A DNA stretch of 64,000 bases from Vigna angularis (GCF_016808095.1 NC_068979.1:19126501-19190500), one strand, 5' to 3'; counted from the first letter of the stretch, positions 1 through 11,233 are shown. A program made the numbers and translations. Notes: generated from the sequence alone by a model not told the origin.

Positions 1-31
1 AAGATTCGTGGTGGTACAGGGAGCAACACCC
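1..31. mobile_element. Right-hand end of a Mutator-type MITE (rest lies outside the window)
   Basis: The bases ending in GGGAGCAACACCC at 19-31, preceded by a GTGGTGGT block, closely match the right terminus of the complete MITE at 208-1145. This looks like the terminus of a second copy whose body is upstream of base 1. No target duplication can be tested because the left end is missing. It could instead be a fragment left by rearrangement. Confidence 0.4.
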
Positions 32-207
32 CTCTTTTTTTGCTTGCAGAAACGGAATGGGCTTCAGCCCAAATGGAAGGGGGTGTGAATAGGAACTGCT
101 TCTGAACAGGAAGAAAAGAGACAGCCCACGCCAGGCCCTAGGCCTAATTCCCAGTAGAAACTTTAGGGGTCTGCCAGCAGTTCTCACATTCTTGATCAAT
201 TTCCCAA

Positions 208-1145
208 GGGTGTTGCTCCCTCCACCACCACACTTTTCTCCCTCCACCTCGCCTTTACTATTTTGCCCCTCAGTAAAATTTTATTTTCAGGGTTATTATT
301 TTTTAATTTTACCCCTTCATAACCTATTTCACTAATAACCTATTGTAGTACCGTGTATGAGTAAAATATTTTTCTTTCATTTTAACATTATACGTGTTCC
401 TCTCTTTCTTTGGTTTGCTGTGAGATACTACAAGTTGCAAAGGTTGGTGGTGGTGGAAAGAATTATCAAGCAGTCTCCCTCTCGTGGTGGTGCAGTGTCG
501 CTCTTGTGGTGCAGTGCGTGGAGTGGTGCAGTGCGTGTGTGGTGCTTCCTCCAGGTGCGTACTCGAATAAACCATGACATAAAACCCTAAAATAAAAAAC
601 GAAACCTTTAGACAGAGGTGACATCCTTCAACGGATGTCAACATCCGTTTAAGGTAAAACGGATGTCGACATCCGTTTTACCTTAAACGGATGTTGACAT
701 CCGTTGAAGGATGTCACCTCCGATTAAAGGTTTCATTTTTTTTAGGGTTTGTTTTATTAGTTTATTAGATATTTTAATAATTTAATTTAAATGTTTTGAT
801 TTATTATTTTTGAATATATTTTTAATGTATTTTAATAATGTATATTTATATTAGTTTATATTTAAATTTTTAATTTTGGATGTGATATATAATTAGTTTT
901 TAAACGTAATGATTTTGTAAAACTGAAGAAAAAGGAATGGAAGCACGGGAGGTGGGGAGGTGAAACAGAAATGGGGAAAGGGGAAGAGAGTTCCGTGGGT
1001 GGGTACTAGGAAAGTAAAATTAAGATTTCAAATTATTTAAAATAGGGTAAAAGTAAAAATCTTTTTAACTTAAGGATATAATTGTATTTAAAATAATGTG
1101 GGGAGGTGGAAGAAGTATACGGTGGTGGTGGAGGGAGCAACACCC
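208..1145. mobile_element. Non-autonomous Mutator-like MITE, complete, 938 bp
   Basis: The terminal inverted repeats begin GGGTGTTGCTCCCTCC and match for 24 bases before diverging. They are flanked by an exact 9-bp direct repeat, ATTTCCCAA, at 199-207 and 1146-1154. A 9-bp target duplication is the hallmark of Mutator-like elements. There is no transposase; the short reading frames inside have no recognisable domain. The core holds a large palindrome, annotated separately. The insertion lies in the probable LTR. Confidence 0.87.
575..757. repeat. Large palindrome inside the MITE; 615-720 is a perfect 106-bp inverted repeat
   Basis: The two 53-bp arms meet at GTC|GAC (667/668) and are exact reverse complements. 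With a few mismatches the symmetry extends to about 575-757. The arms contain sub-repeats of the type ACGGATGTNNACATCCGT, each nearly palindromic. A transcript from either strand would form a long, essentially perfect hairpin. Confidence 0.95.
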
Positions 1146-2936
1146 ATTTCCCAAAGACCTAGGGTCTCCTTCGAGGAGAAAGAAAAAAACTCCATGAAAG
1201 CTTGTCTCTCCCGCGGGTGCGTGCCACCATCTTCCCCACCGAATTAGCCGTCATGAGTCGTAGTCAAAGGCATCACCGACGACACCGTTCGCCGCTGGGG
1301 CCATCGCCAGCCGGGGCGAAAGCTTCCCCCGTTTTGCCAGCATCACCAATCGTCGCTAGGATCATCGTCAACCGCCTAGCAGCGCCACCTTCCTTCGGCT
1401 GATCGAGACCGTCGCCGACAACGCCGTCCACGCCCGTCGGAGCAGTTTTGCCCTTCGTCTTCCTTCTTGCACGATGGAGAAACCCTCTTGTTCCACGACG
1501 TGTCTTCACCATCGTGAATGACGTTGGCCGCCGCTTGCTAAAACCACTAGAGACATGCCTTCTTCCCCATCGAACCACTCCATCGTCTACTCCGAAAATA
1601 ACCTCAAGGAGAATGATCTCCCTCGTCAACTTCTGATTTGGCGTGGCTCGAAGACAGGGGTTTCCGCTTCCTCTCCTTCTCTTCTTCACGCACGACCCAG
1701 ACTTGCCGCCGGTACACACGGCTGATGCCGACAACCGCCCTGGCTCCGCCACCAACGGCCTGGGATGTGAACACTGACACTAACTCCTCCTTTTCTCTTT
1801 CGAGTTGGGCTTACCATCTTACAGATCCACCGCCGCGAGACGCGGCTCCTTACTGGTACCGTTGATTACCATCACTAGACCACGACGCCGTGGCTGGAGA
1901 TATAGTGTTTCTTGCTTAGGGATTCCATTTTGCTGATGATTGGAATGGCTTCAGTATAGGACAAATGAGGTTGGGGAAATGATTTTTTCTGTTGAAGAAG
2001 ATGGTAGGGAAAATGAAGAAGGTGAAGTGTGAAGAGAAAATAATGAGTATTGTGTTGTTCTGTTAGAATTGCAGGTGACGAAAGGATGTCGTTGGGTGAT
2101 GAAAGTGGAAGAAAAAGGTGAGGCGTGATTGAGTTTCTCTGTTTTGTGTCTTATTCTTAAAGTTGTGTGTCTGTGAACGGGGAATAATGGAGGATGAATG
2201 GTCAGGTGTTTAGGAAGAATTGTGGTTGTTTTTGATTGGGTGAAGAAGGTAGTCCGAGCCTATGTTACGGTGTTGAGCTGAAAATTAAGAAGAAAAGGGT
2301 GAAGATGTGGGGTTCTGTGTAATGGTTTTCAAAGAAAAGAGAGGGATAAAATGGAGGTTAAAGATGAACTTAGCGGGTGATGTTGATGCAGATAAATTTG
2401 AATGGGCAGTGATTCTGGAGGTTGAATCTAGTTTGGTGAGGAATTATGAAGGGTGATAATGAAGAAGCTGTGTGAAAAGAACGGGGGTGTTGCCCCAAGG
2501 TTATGGAGGCCTCAAATGAAGATGATGGGTGTTGGAGGCAATGGAGAATGGTCAGAGGTGAATCATGGATCTTTTGAAGGTGAGGAATCGGGAGTGAAAA
2601 GGAAATGTGGTTGGGCTGGTTACGGGTGAGAGGAGCAGAGGGGATGGAGAGCTAAAAGAGCGTGTGTCTGTGCGTGAATGATGATGTTGTCGCTTGTACC
2701 TTTTTCGTTTTTTTCTTTTTCCTTTTTTTCTTTTCTCTTTTTTTTTTCTTTTTTCTAAAATACTCATATAGAAAATCAAATCAAATAATAAAAAACGAAA
2801 TAAAATAATAAAAAAAATAGAATTAAAATCATAAAAAGACATAAAATAAAATAAGATAAAATAAAATAAGATACAATAAAAAGGAAAGATCTATATTATT
2901 TAGTCACCTGGACCCGGACGAAATTGGGTGTTGACA

Positions 2937-3329
2937 ATTGAAAAGGAAGCAAGGCCTGGAGAATCAGATAAGATTCCACTGCTTCATCAAAATCAATATG
3001 CAAATGAAAGCTTCTCAAAACAAAATAGTATGAATCTCATAAACTCAATGCCTCATTCTCAATATGAGCAGTGCATGTTACACAATGAAGAAATGCCAGT
3101 GGAAGAGAAAATAATTACTATGGAAAGAAGTTACTCTAGGAAATATAAAGCATCATTCATAGGCCTCTTAAAAGAAGAGGAAAAAGCTCATCTTCTAGGC
3201 ATGGGACGGACACAAGACAACCATGCTGGCACAAAGAATACAATGTCATCTACTTCACCTAAAAAAGACAAGCGAAAGCCTCGATCTTCCTTCTTCAGCA
3301 GCTGTATATGTTGTGCAACTGTACCTTGA
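2937..3329 (+). pseudogene. Unidentified exon-like ORF, 5' end cut by the LTR edge
   Basis: An open frame runs from the LTR boundary to a stop at 3327-3329, about 131 codons. It has no ATG near its start (first in-frame ATG at 3030). Composition is protein-like: a charged, Lys/Glu/Ser-rich middle, then a basic stretch with Pro-Lys-Lys-Asp-Lys-Arg-Lys-Pro and a cysteine cluster SSCICCATVP at the C-terminus. I do not recognise the family. It looks like the last exon of a host gene whose 5' part was displaced by the retroelement. A chance ORF inside a repeat is the alternative. If it is the 3' end of a gene, that gene is now broken here, because 1-2936 is all transposon-like. Confidence 0.35.
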
Positions 3330-4269
3330 GAATTACACTTACAATTTTATTTTACTTTTCTCCTTTGTGTTGTGAGTTTCTTTCTAATTTATCAAGGTTT
3401 TAAAAATAGTCCACAATTGCAGTGGTGGCTATAACATCAAGGTTTTGAAGATTTCATGACCAAAATGTGACAGCAATTGCAACCTTATTTGTGGCATTTC
3501 TCCACAAACCTCCCTAATATCAAAGATTTCATTGTAACAATGACTTCAATTTAAAGCATCAATGATTCTTTTGATATGAGAATAAATTTTATTAGGGAAA
3601 GAAAAGAAGTACAAAAGGTTGGAGGATAAAAAATCCTCAACAAGGGTAACACAAAAGTAAAAAAAAGCCAGTGAAGTATGTTTAACACAACCGTGTGATG
3701 AACAGAGAACACCAAAGCATTCTAATTCAGAGGTGAGAATTACTTTTGATGATTGAGGCATTGCTTTCGAACAGCAAAAGCCATAGAATCTCTCATATGA
3801 CACATTGCCACAAGATTTTACTTCCTAACCCTTGAAAACAAACTTGTGAAAACTAATGCAGTAAACTACGACTAATTGACCTGTGCAATTTAGCCATGTG
3901 TGAGGAAGTGTCAGACATGGATGATTCATGACACATCTAAGGAGATTGATCTATTTGAGGTTGTGTAACCTACTACATGAGTATTTTGTATTGTTTAAAG
4001 TTGTTCAAGTAGTAGTTGACCTATGTAGTAGTATTATGAATTTGAAATTTCCTTTTCCAAAGAAAATCTTACCCGTACAGGATAATGTATGGGAAACTGA
4101 AAATAAAATTTGCAAGGAGAAACAACATATATAGGTTTCAATTTCTCATCAATATTAGAAGGAAAAGGAGCAACATCACAAAACGTAGGTTATATTGCTA
4201 GATATAACAAAATAGAGCATATGCACACATTAAATTTCAGCACACCTTAAATTTCATTCTTGTGTTGTC
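3330..4269. other. Non-coding stretch, dispersed-repeat character
   Basis: No gene-like reading frame is evident. A CAAGGTTTT-type motif recurs at about 3395 and 3440 around ACAATTGCAGTGGTGGC-like text, suggesting an old DNA-transposon relic. Boundaries could not be set. Confidence 0.4.
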
Positions 4270-4814
4270 GCGGAACCCTAATCGCCCAAACATAGCAAAA
4301 GAGAGGATCTAACCTTCTAGAGGAGTCGCGGTCCAAGAGCACGAGGGTTTTGACAAGCGGCGATTTGGAAAGAGTCGCAGCGTTGGTAGTTTTGAACTCT
4401 ACCCTCAATGCAAAGGAGCTTGTGGAGGAGAAGAAGACGTTCTAGAGAGAACTAAGAGAAGACGTGAAGCAAAGGAGAAGAAGTGCCAAAGAGAACTAAG
4501 AGAAAAGAGAAGATGCGCGTAGAGAAAGTAAAGCCTAAATCAAAGGGGTGGGCGGAATATTTAATATTTCATACCGGTTCTAAGTAAAATAGGTGTAAAA
4601 ATTATTTTTTATATTGGTTCTCAGTGTAACCGTTGTAGAATTATTTATCATTGATTACGATTTTGCCACCGTGCTACTTTTTATACCTTTTCTTAGTGTA
4701 ATCGGTGTAAAAAAGTTTTTTTTATTTACCATTCTGCCACCGCATCATTTTCTATACCTAATGAATTTAAACAGGTATAAACAGTCGCTATAAAAAGTCT
4801 ATTTTGCACTAGTG
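4270..4814. mobile_element. CACTA-type terminus with subterminal repeats (one end only)
   Basis: The block ends in CACTAGTG at 807-814 of this kilobase (4807-4814). Reading inward it shows repeated TACACCGGTTA/GGTATAAA-like units at about 4570, 4620, 4690 and 4740, the usual CACTA subterminal pattern. The distal part (4270-4530) is purine-rich and non-coding. No matching left terminus was found upstream, so this is a truncated element, unrelated in its subterminal motif to the complete CACTA at 7589-11333. Confidence 0.5.
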
Positions 4815-4934
4815 TTACATTGTTAATATATTTATAATTGTGTAATGTATTGTATTAGTTTTTGATTTTATAACATAATAATAAATTTTAAATTTATTAT
4901 ATTAGTTTTTTATTTTGTTATAGGTGATTATAGT

Positions 4935-5890
4935 TGTTAAGACCTCGGCAAATGTACCGAATCGTATCAAGTAATATAAAATGGTAAGACCAAGTATCGT
5001 ATCCCAGAAGACTCACGGCACTAGACAATTGTGTAATTAGTTAGCTAATTAAGACTGAAAAGATATTTTGTTGGGTTTTAAATGTAAATGCAACAAAAGT
5101 AAATATGAATGCAAATTGATCAATTGAGGCTAAAACACAAGAGTGAATGGATGATGTTGATCATATGAGATGATAATGTTGTTGGGGTTTAGATTTCACC
5201 ATCCTTTCTTTCATGCATATAAGAATTCATCTTCTTCATTAAATTGTTAATGTCACTCTCTAAATTACTTAAAACCCGATCTCTCGGCGAAGAAAGTCTA
5301 TCCTTAATTACTAAACCACAATCCCTTGCATCCCTAATGATTAATTTTTCATTACGATTAGGAGCTTAAGACAACCAAAACTCATATCCCCATCCCTGAG
5401 CAATACCACTTTTGGGAGAAATTCTCTAGATCGTGATTCATAAGATATCTCCCGATACTCAGACAAATCATAAAATATAACAATTTAGCAAAGGAGAAAA
5501 TCCCTAACAATTAATGAATGAAGCATATTATAACTCCGAACAAATTCAAATACATGAGAGTTTAGAGGTTACATCTTCCCCAACAACAAAAGAGTTTAGT
5601 TCCCCATCGTCATGGAGAAATTAGGTGTACAATGAAATGGAAGAGATAGAAAAACCCTAGAAATTGAAGAGGAGAGCTCCTACATCCCCAAATCTACCTC
5701 CAAAGGAGTGAAAAGTGTGTTTCTGTGCTCAAGCCATCAAGAGATACTCCCTCTATTACGTCCAAGTCCTTATATACAGCTGAATTGGATCATGGGCCAA
5801 CGTCGCTAGCACTCAACGCCCTTACTTAGGGTACCCAAGCGAGATTGCAAGAAAACTAGCGCTCAGCGCCCCTAAAAGGGCGCCCAAGCT
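4935..5890. repeat. Legume-type dispersed repeat, possibly LTR-derived
   Basis: It begins near TGTTAAGACCTCGGC at 4935 and ends in a GCGC-rich stretch (5800-5890) with AGCGCTCAGCGCC-like units and a TATATA at about 5772. I recall similar text as a frequent repeat in legume genomic sequence but cannot name the family. No paired copy or target duplication is present in the window. Confidence 0.35.
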
Positions 5891-5899
5891 TTGTGCGAT

Positions 5900-6480
5900 A
5901 CATTTTCGTCCTTTATAAATGAGGTTGCTGAGGGAGATCTGACTAATAATTTCACAACAAATGAAATTTTTTGCTCTTGTGAAAACTTAATTGAATTAGT
6001 AAGAGGAATTGCATATGATCTAGGATTTATTGTGGTGACTACAAGATCCGATAAAGCTACCGGTCAACATGGGAGGAAGACGTTTGTGTTGCTAGGATGT
6101 GAAAGAGGCGAGAAAATATAGAAAATACAAACCCGATGTCCAACCTAGTGCGATGGCACCCAAAAATGTGAGTGTCCTTTCCAGTTAAGGGGCAAGTCAT
6201 CTGGTAATGTCGATGGGTGGATATTGCAAGTGATATATGGATACTAGAATCACAATTTAGCAAAAACTTTAGTGGGGCATCCTTATGCTGGTAGGTTAAA
6301 TCCTACTAAACAAGCATTACTTGTTGATATTAGTAAAACCCAAGTAACACCGACAAATATTTTGTTGACTCTAAAACAAAATAATGAGTATAATGTAATT
6401 ACAATAAAACAAGTTTACACAGTAAGGTATACATATAAACACTCATTGAGAGGGTCGAGAACTGAGCTGCAACAGATGTC
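5900..6480 (+). pseudogene. MULE / FAR1-like transposase, decayed N-terminal fragment
   Basis: Conceptual translation, shifting among frames, matches the N-terminal part of MULE transposases annotated as FAR1-RELATED SEQUENCE-like. It has an ELVRGIAYDLGFIVVTTRSD block (5990-6050) and an RKTFVLLGCERG block (6073-6110). A KCECPFQLRGK zinc-binding-type block follows (about 6167-6200), then a GHPYAGRLNPTK block and a TLKQNNEYNVITIKQVY block (6272-6420). At least two frameshifts and a stop break the frame, and the catalytic DDE core is absent because the sequence stops at about 6480. It lies tail-to-tail with the plant-mobile-domain gene. Dead, and much shorter than a full MULE transposase (600-800 aa). 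Family assignment is from remembered motifs. Confidence 0.75.
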
Positions 6481-7987
6481 GGATTGCGACAAGTACATAC
6501 ATCAGGGTAGATGTGCAGAGGATTCTGAGATATCATCTTAAACCAAGAAAGGTAACCATCAACATAATCATATGGGAATCTGCCAATGAACACACCCCTA
6601 ACCACGTGATGATGATAGTGCAACCAAGCATCATCAGTCGCTAGTATGCCCGCGTCTACAACAACGGGTGGGTCTCGAGGGATGGACTGTTGAAACTCAA
6701 ACCACCTCAAAACACGCTCAGGAAAATGTCGGCACAATGTGTCACCAATCTTAATCCATCATGAGAACATACAAACGTTGTAAAAAGGATGAGTCTCTCG
6801 ATATGACTCATAAGGGTACCCGATGACTGAATCATATGTCAGCGCATCCAAGTCTACCTTGATCTCTAAGAGGATGGAACCCTACCTCGGTGACTCCCAC
6901 TTTGCAGCATGAAGTCTGTCTTCCATGTACGAAGACACCAGACGCCTTCTTCCCAACGTAGGGAAGTGCTCATATATCCAACTCTACAAAATAGAAAATT
7001 ACAAATTATTTCATAATCCACATCGAAAAAATTCAACCGAATCAAAGTGTAAACTAAATTTGTACCTGTAACACATTCAAATAACCTGCCATCTGTCTGG
7101 TCGAAGCCAATCTGGGATCTCCTAGCTGCTCATACATATATGCTAGTGCAACAATGCCCAAGGCATATCGGCCACATGCGTGTACGTCTCTAAAGAGTAA
7201 AAGATAAGACACGCGAATGGATGTGGTAGTCTTATCAACAAATATACTGCATCCAAGTAGATGCAACAAGTATGCCCAAGCAGCGTACTCCCATTGCTAC
7301 TATGCATAGTGCTCAGTCCAGATTTCTCGAAGCCAGCTCAACCTGACTTTCGCACTGTGAGCTACATGTAACTCAATAGTAGTTCTCCCGCCATCCACTC
7401 CTAAAAGCTCCACAATGGCATGTCTACTTTCTTTAAAATATACTTCCTCGAAATGACATAGTTGGCCTAAAATTGGAAGGTGTAATAAGGATGACACATC
7501 ATCTAAAGTCACGGACATCTCACCCACAGGGAGATGGAAATTGCTGGTCTCGAAATGAAATATCTCTACAATTGTCAACACTAGACCCCACTAGTGCAGA
7601 AAGGGCTTTAGACGTCTGTTATTTTGGCCTTTTAACGTCGGATCCATATCCGACGTCTTTGTGGGTGACGTTAATCAGACGTCGGGCAGTGTATACCCGA
7701 CGTCTATATAGACGTCGGACTGGATATATAGACGTCTATATCGATGTCGGATGTTGGATATAACAGACGTGTATATAGACGTCGGATGTAGGCATATCCG
7801 ACGTCTATAGGCCCTGAAACGTTTTGTTCACTGTAACTCATTGGACGTCGGTTTGTGCATTGACAGACGCCTATAGACGTCGGGCATGGCATTAACCGAC
7901 GTCTACTAGGTGTTTTTTTTAAAAAAATTAATTTATTATTGGAATAAAACCACACCTAAAAAACAGAAATTTGTCCTATAACAATAT

Positions 7988-7988
7988 C

Positions 7989-8075
<87 letters not shown>
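7988..8075. repeat. (AT)n(GT)n microsatellite inside the CACTA element
   Basis: An AT tract of about 18 bp passes directly into an uninterrupted GT tract of about 70 bp, ending before TTTCATATAAAG. It lies just inside the left subterminal repeats. Confidence 0.97.
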
Positions 8076-8076
<1 letters not shown>

Positions 8077-8259
8077 CATATAAAGAAAGTTCTACTTAAT
8101 GTAAAAAGCAATCCAATACCAAAACTATCAAAATATAAACTTAAACTAAACCAAAGTAATGTTCAACAAGAAATATAAGTGTTCCTAGCTCCATCTTTAC
8201 AGAAGATAAGTTGTCCACTCCTGTGTTATCTGCCTAATTGTGTCATCTGGTATAGGAGA

Positions 8260-9160
8260 TGTACTCGAAGCGCTACAAAATGAAAAAAGATTCATTATGG
8301 TTTCATATATGTTTAAAGATGAATTTGATTTGTAATGTATTCAAGGTATGCATCATTACCTCATTACAGTCATCTGTAATGACAGCTCGAATCATGGTCT
8401 TAATCCAACACATGACATTGAAGCCACATTCCCATGAATCTAGCTGCTGGTTACACTAAAATGACAAACTAGTCAAGAATTTAGATCATTCAATACCATA
8501 GAAAATGAATTAGAAGTATAAATGACTTACAACCTTTGGATACAAAATTTGAACTAGTTGACCTCGAGATTTACCAATAACTCTATTTAGATTGAAAACA
8601 CAAAGTAAAATTAATATAACTATATTTATCATAAAAGTTTAAGGTGAACATCAAATTCAAAGTCATTTTTGGATAAACACTTACCCTTGAAGCATGGTTC
8701 TCAAGTCAGTTTTCATCTTCTTGTGCACCGAACAAAACCATATAATTTTACATTGTTTGGGAATGATGACCATCAACTGCCAGTGCGACCTATCACGAAT
8801 CACAAATAGTTAGTTAACAAATTAAGTAAACTTTAATGAACTTTTACATATAGCAACACCTACCCATCAATGTATGGCACAAGGTATACGTCTCTTTTTG
8901 ACTTATCCATCCATGTATGCAAATAATGTTGTTTGCTTTCAAGTGTGTTACCAAAAGGTTGAATGGTCTGAGGTTCAACAAATTCGTAACCGACCTTGGT
9001 CTACAACGATTGTGTCCATGTACCTAAAACAACAAAGTTAAGTTGTTAGAAACTAGGAATCTAAATAAAACTAATATGGAAGACAAAATTAACTATCTTA
9101 CATGCACCACAGTTGAATGATGGAAATATTCAACATCATGTCTCCCCCAATTACCTCCAA
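8260..9160 (-). pseudogene. Ulp1-like (C48) cysteine peptidase exons carried by the CACTA element
   Basis: Four or five short exons with GT-AG borders can be read on the minus strand. They give GGDMMLNISIIQLWCM (about 9160-9103), GYEFVEPQTIQPFGNTLESK to VYLVPYIDG (about 8990-8868) and HWQLMVIIPK (about 8790-8690). VIGKSRGQLVQILYPKV (8580-8530) and QLDSWECGFNVMCW (about 8450-8410) follow. The His-Trp pair after the hydrophobic strand and the later Gln...Glu-Cys-Gly signature are the catalytic His and Cys regions of SUMO/Ulp1 peptidases. A TAG stop falls near 9000 in the second exon unless it is intronic, so the gene is probably inactive. Such peptidase genes are often found in plant CACTA and MULE elements. 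Exon borders are approximate. Confidence 0.75.
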
Positions 9161-9430
9161 TGCATCAATCAATGTGATATATACTGGCACATGGGGGGAG
9201 ACCAAATACTCTCAAATCCCAGTATAGTTCTAATGGTGCTCTCTTCAACCTGGTAATCTTGTCATTAGCTTTGATAGAGGATCATCCTCCGCTTCAGCCA
9301 TGTCATCATCTTCATGTATGATTGTATCATGAATCGGCTGCTTCTGAGGACGTGTGAACTGAAGATAAGAATTTCAAAGTTATCAATAAATATTTTTAAA
9401 TTTAACATAGAAATACTAATAACAAAGACA

Positions 9431-9960
9431 TTATACATGTGGAGTAGCGATGTGTGACATGATCAATGCTCTAGGCCAGGCTATAAATGATCCTATGGCC
9501 TCCCCCACAAAATGACTTTCTAGAGTGGGTACAGACACCTGAGCCTGGGGATCCCGAACCTCGTCAATCGTCACACGCACGTGGTGGGGTAATATGGAAA
9601 CACCATGAATAGTCTGCCCTCCCTCAAGCACTCGTCTGACAGCCACAATGCGTGGGGGATCCCCATCAACCAACAGCTCATATTGACCGCTATACTGAGT
9701 AGGTTCTACAGTAGAGCATGATCCTCTAGTGCTGACACGAGGTGGTGTGGGAGCTTCAGGGGGCCCCATGGTGCCCTGCGTCATGGAATGCAGCTTCTCT
9801 TCAAGCGCTCTTTGTATTTCTTTTTATTCTTGTAGTTGCTCCATGAATCGTTGCTCCATTGATCTCATGCTTTGGTTGAGTCTTTCCTCCCACTGAAGAT
9901 CCATCTGCCTCAGTGCCTCTTGACACCCTTCTCATATTCTTCACCGATGCGACGTTTATT
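9431..9960 (-). pseudogene. CACTA-borne ORF: coiled coil plus DUF8039-like domain
   Basis: The 5' part (9960-9790) encodes a Gln/Glu/Arg-rich coiled coil (QWEERLNQSMRSMEQRFMEQ) with one in-frame stop near 9830. It is followed by a Pro/Thr-rich linker and a compact domain (9690-9440) with YELLVDGDPPRIVAVRRV, VRVTIDEVRD and VGEAIGSFIAWPR blocks. I associate these with the DUF8039 domain usually found upstream of Ulp1-like domains in plant CACTA elements. An intron probably links it to the peptidase exons, starting near 9431. DNA-binding or regulatory roles are only a guess. Confidence 0.55.
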
Positions 9961-11036
9961 CATCCAGCGTCGATCCATACTATGTTCGTAACATACTTCA
10001 TCAGTTTTAGTTTTTTAACTCTCACAAGGTCAGGCCCTACCCATTCAGAAAAATTATTTTTCATAAATTGCTAAGACACATGCAAAGAAGTCTACATCAT
10101 AAATTTGATAAGATTTCGGCAGCATTTTGCATTGGTCTCCAAAATACACGAAATGAGAGTAGTCAAGGATAACCACAATCAAATATGCATCCGGAGAACA
10201 ACACAAATACTGAACCAAAATTTTATCAATCTTATCCATAAACTCTAACGTACATGTTATAGCAAATTATGAAAAATAATTTTCTTAAACTGTCCAATCG
10301 GACAATTCAAAATTTAATACAAACAATTAAAAGATTAATCGTTTGTGTTAAATTTCAAACGGGAACTAAGTTTCACTCAATGATTTGATACTTATAATCT
10401 AACATGCCAATTATAATAACACAACTATCACATGCATATTCAAAAGCCAATAAGACATGCATACCTAAAAGCAAAAAACGTGCATACACAAAAGCCAATA
10501 ACATGCATACACAAAAGCCAATAACATGGATACAAAAAAGTTATCAACAAAGAAGCTAACCTTTTTAGCAGATTAAAAAAGCAATGCAGGGAATGGAGTA
10601 ATGCACGCCCAAAAACGTAGGCCAAAAAGAGTCAAAAGCGCCGCCCAAGCACAAGCCAGAAACTGCACCAAAACGTAACGAAAACGAATTTTAATCGGTT
10701 CATATGGAAGATATTTCATCAAAGAGTAATTTAATCGAAGTAAAAGTAAATTTAAATGGTCCAAAAGAGAGGAAACGCACCTGGAAATGCAATGTCTCAG
10801 AGAGAAAACGCGAGGAAGATGATGAATAGTGAGCGTAACTCCTCGGGGGTTCGTGTTTTGCCGTATAACTAGTTGTAGACGTCGGGTGCTGGGGGTCCGA
10901 CGTCTATAATAGTATAGACGTCGGGGCCCTAACTAATATGACTTCTTTTTGATTTAAAAATTCATATTCGCGGGGCTTATAGGGGTCGGTTTAGAGGGGC
11001 CCCGACGTCTAGGTGAACGTTTCACCTACCCTGTCA

Positions 11037-11233
11037 GCCATATAGACGTTCGTTAGGAGGGGCCCGACATCTATAATGTTATAGACATCGGGGCCCCTCC
11101 TAACGGACGTCTATATGGCTGAAAAAATAACTTCTCACCTACCCTTTGTCAACCATATAGACGTCCGTTAGGAGGGGCCTCGACGTCTACAATATTGTAG
11201 ACGTCGGGGCCCCTCCTAACGGACGTCTATATG
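11037..11233. repeat. Two tandem ~80-bp hairpins in the CACTA right subterminal region
   Basis: The second hairpin (11154-11233) is an 80-bp palindrome centred on AAT|ATT at 11193/11194 with a single arm mismatch. The first (11037-11119) has the same sequence theme with a few mismatches and a small asymmetric centre. Both start and end in CATATAGACG-type text and contain GGAGGGGCC / GGCCCCTCC cores. They are about 117 bp apart, so the pair looks like a tandem duplication. Confidence 0.95.

Larger units (their letters stand above)
32..2936 (-). mobile_element. Probable LTR of a retrotransposon (sense strand minus), interrupted by a MITE
   Basis: Read on the minus strand, the segment starts TGTCAACACCC at 2936, a common way for plant LTRs to begin. 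It then runs through an AT/pyrimidine-rich stretch (2690-2890) and a GC-rich stretch (1200-1860) with no believable reading frame. The 199-207 and 1146-1154 sequences are the duplicated target of the MITE at 208-1145, so the two flanks were contiguous before that insertion. The other LTR boundary, the partner LTR and a target duplication were not found, so the extent is uncertain. Confidence 0.4.

Noticed and set aside
324..644. 106-codon minus-strand frame in the MITE
   Set aside because: It lies inside the non-autonomous element, overlaps the palindrome and has no domain or codon signature.
1202..1865. Several overlapping GC-rich frames on both strands
   Set aside because: Openness on both strands follows from GC-rich LTR composition; no domain, and the frames stop at different places.
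7988..8075. Regular repeats as a CRISPR-like array
   Set aside because: It is a plain AT/GT microsatellite in a plant transposon with no spacers.
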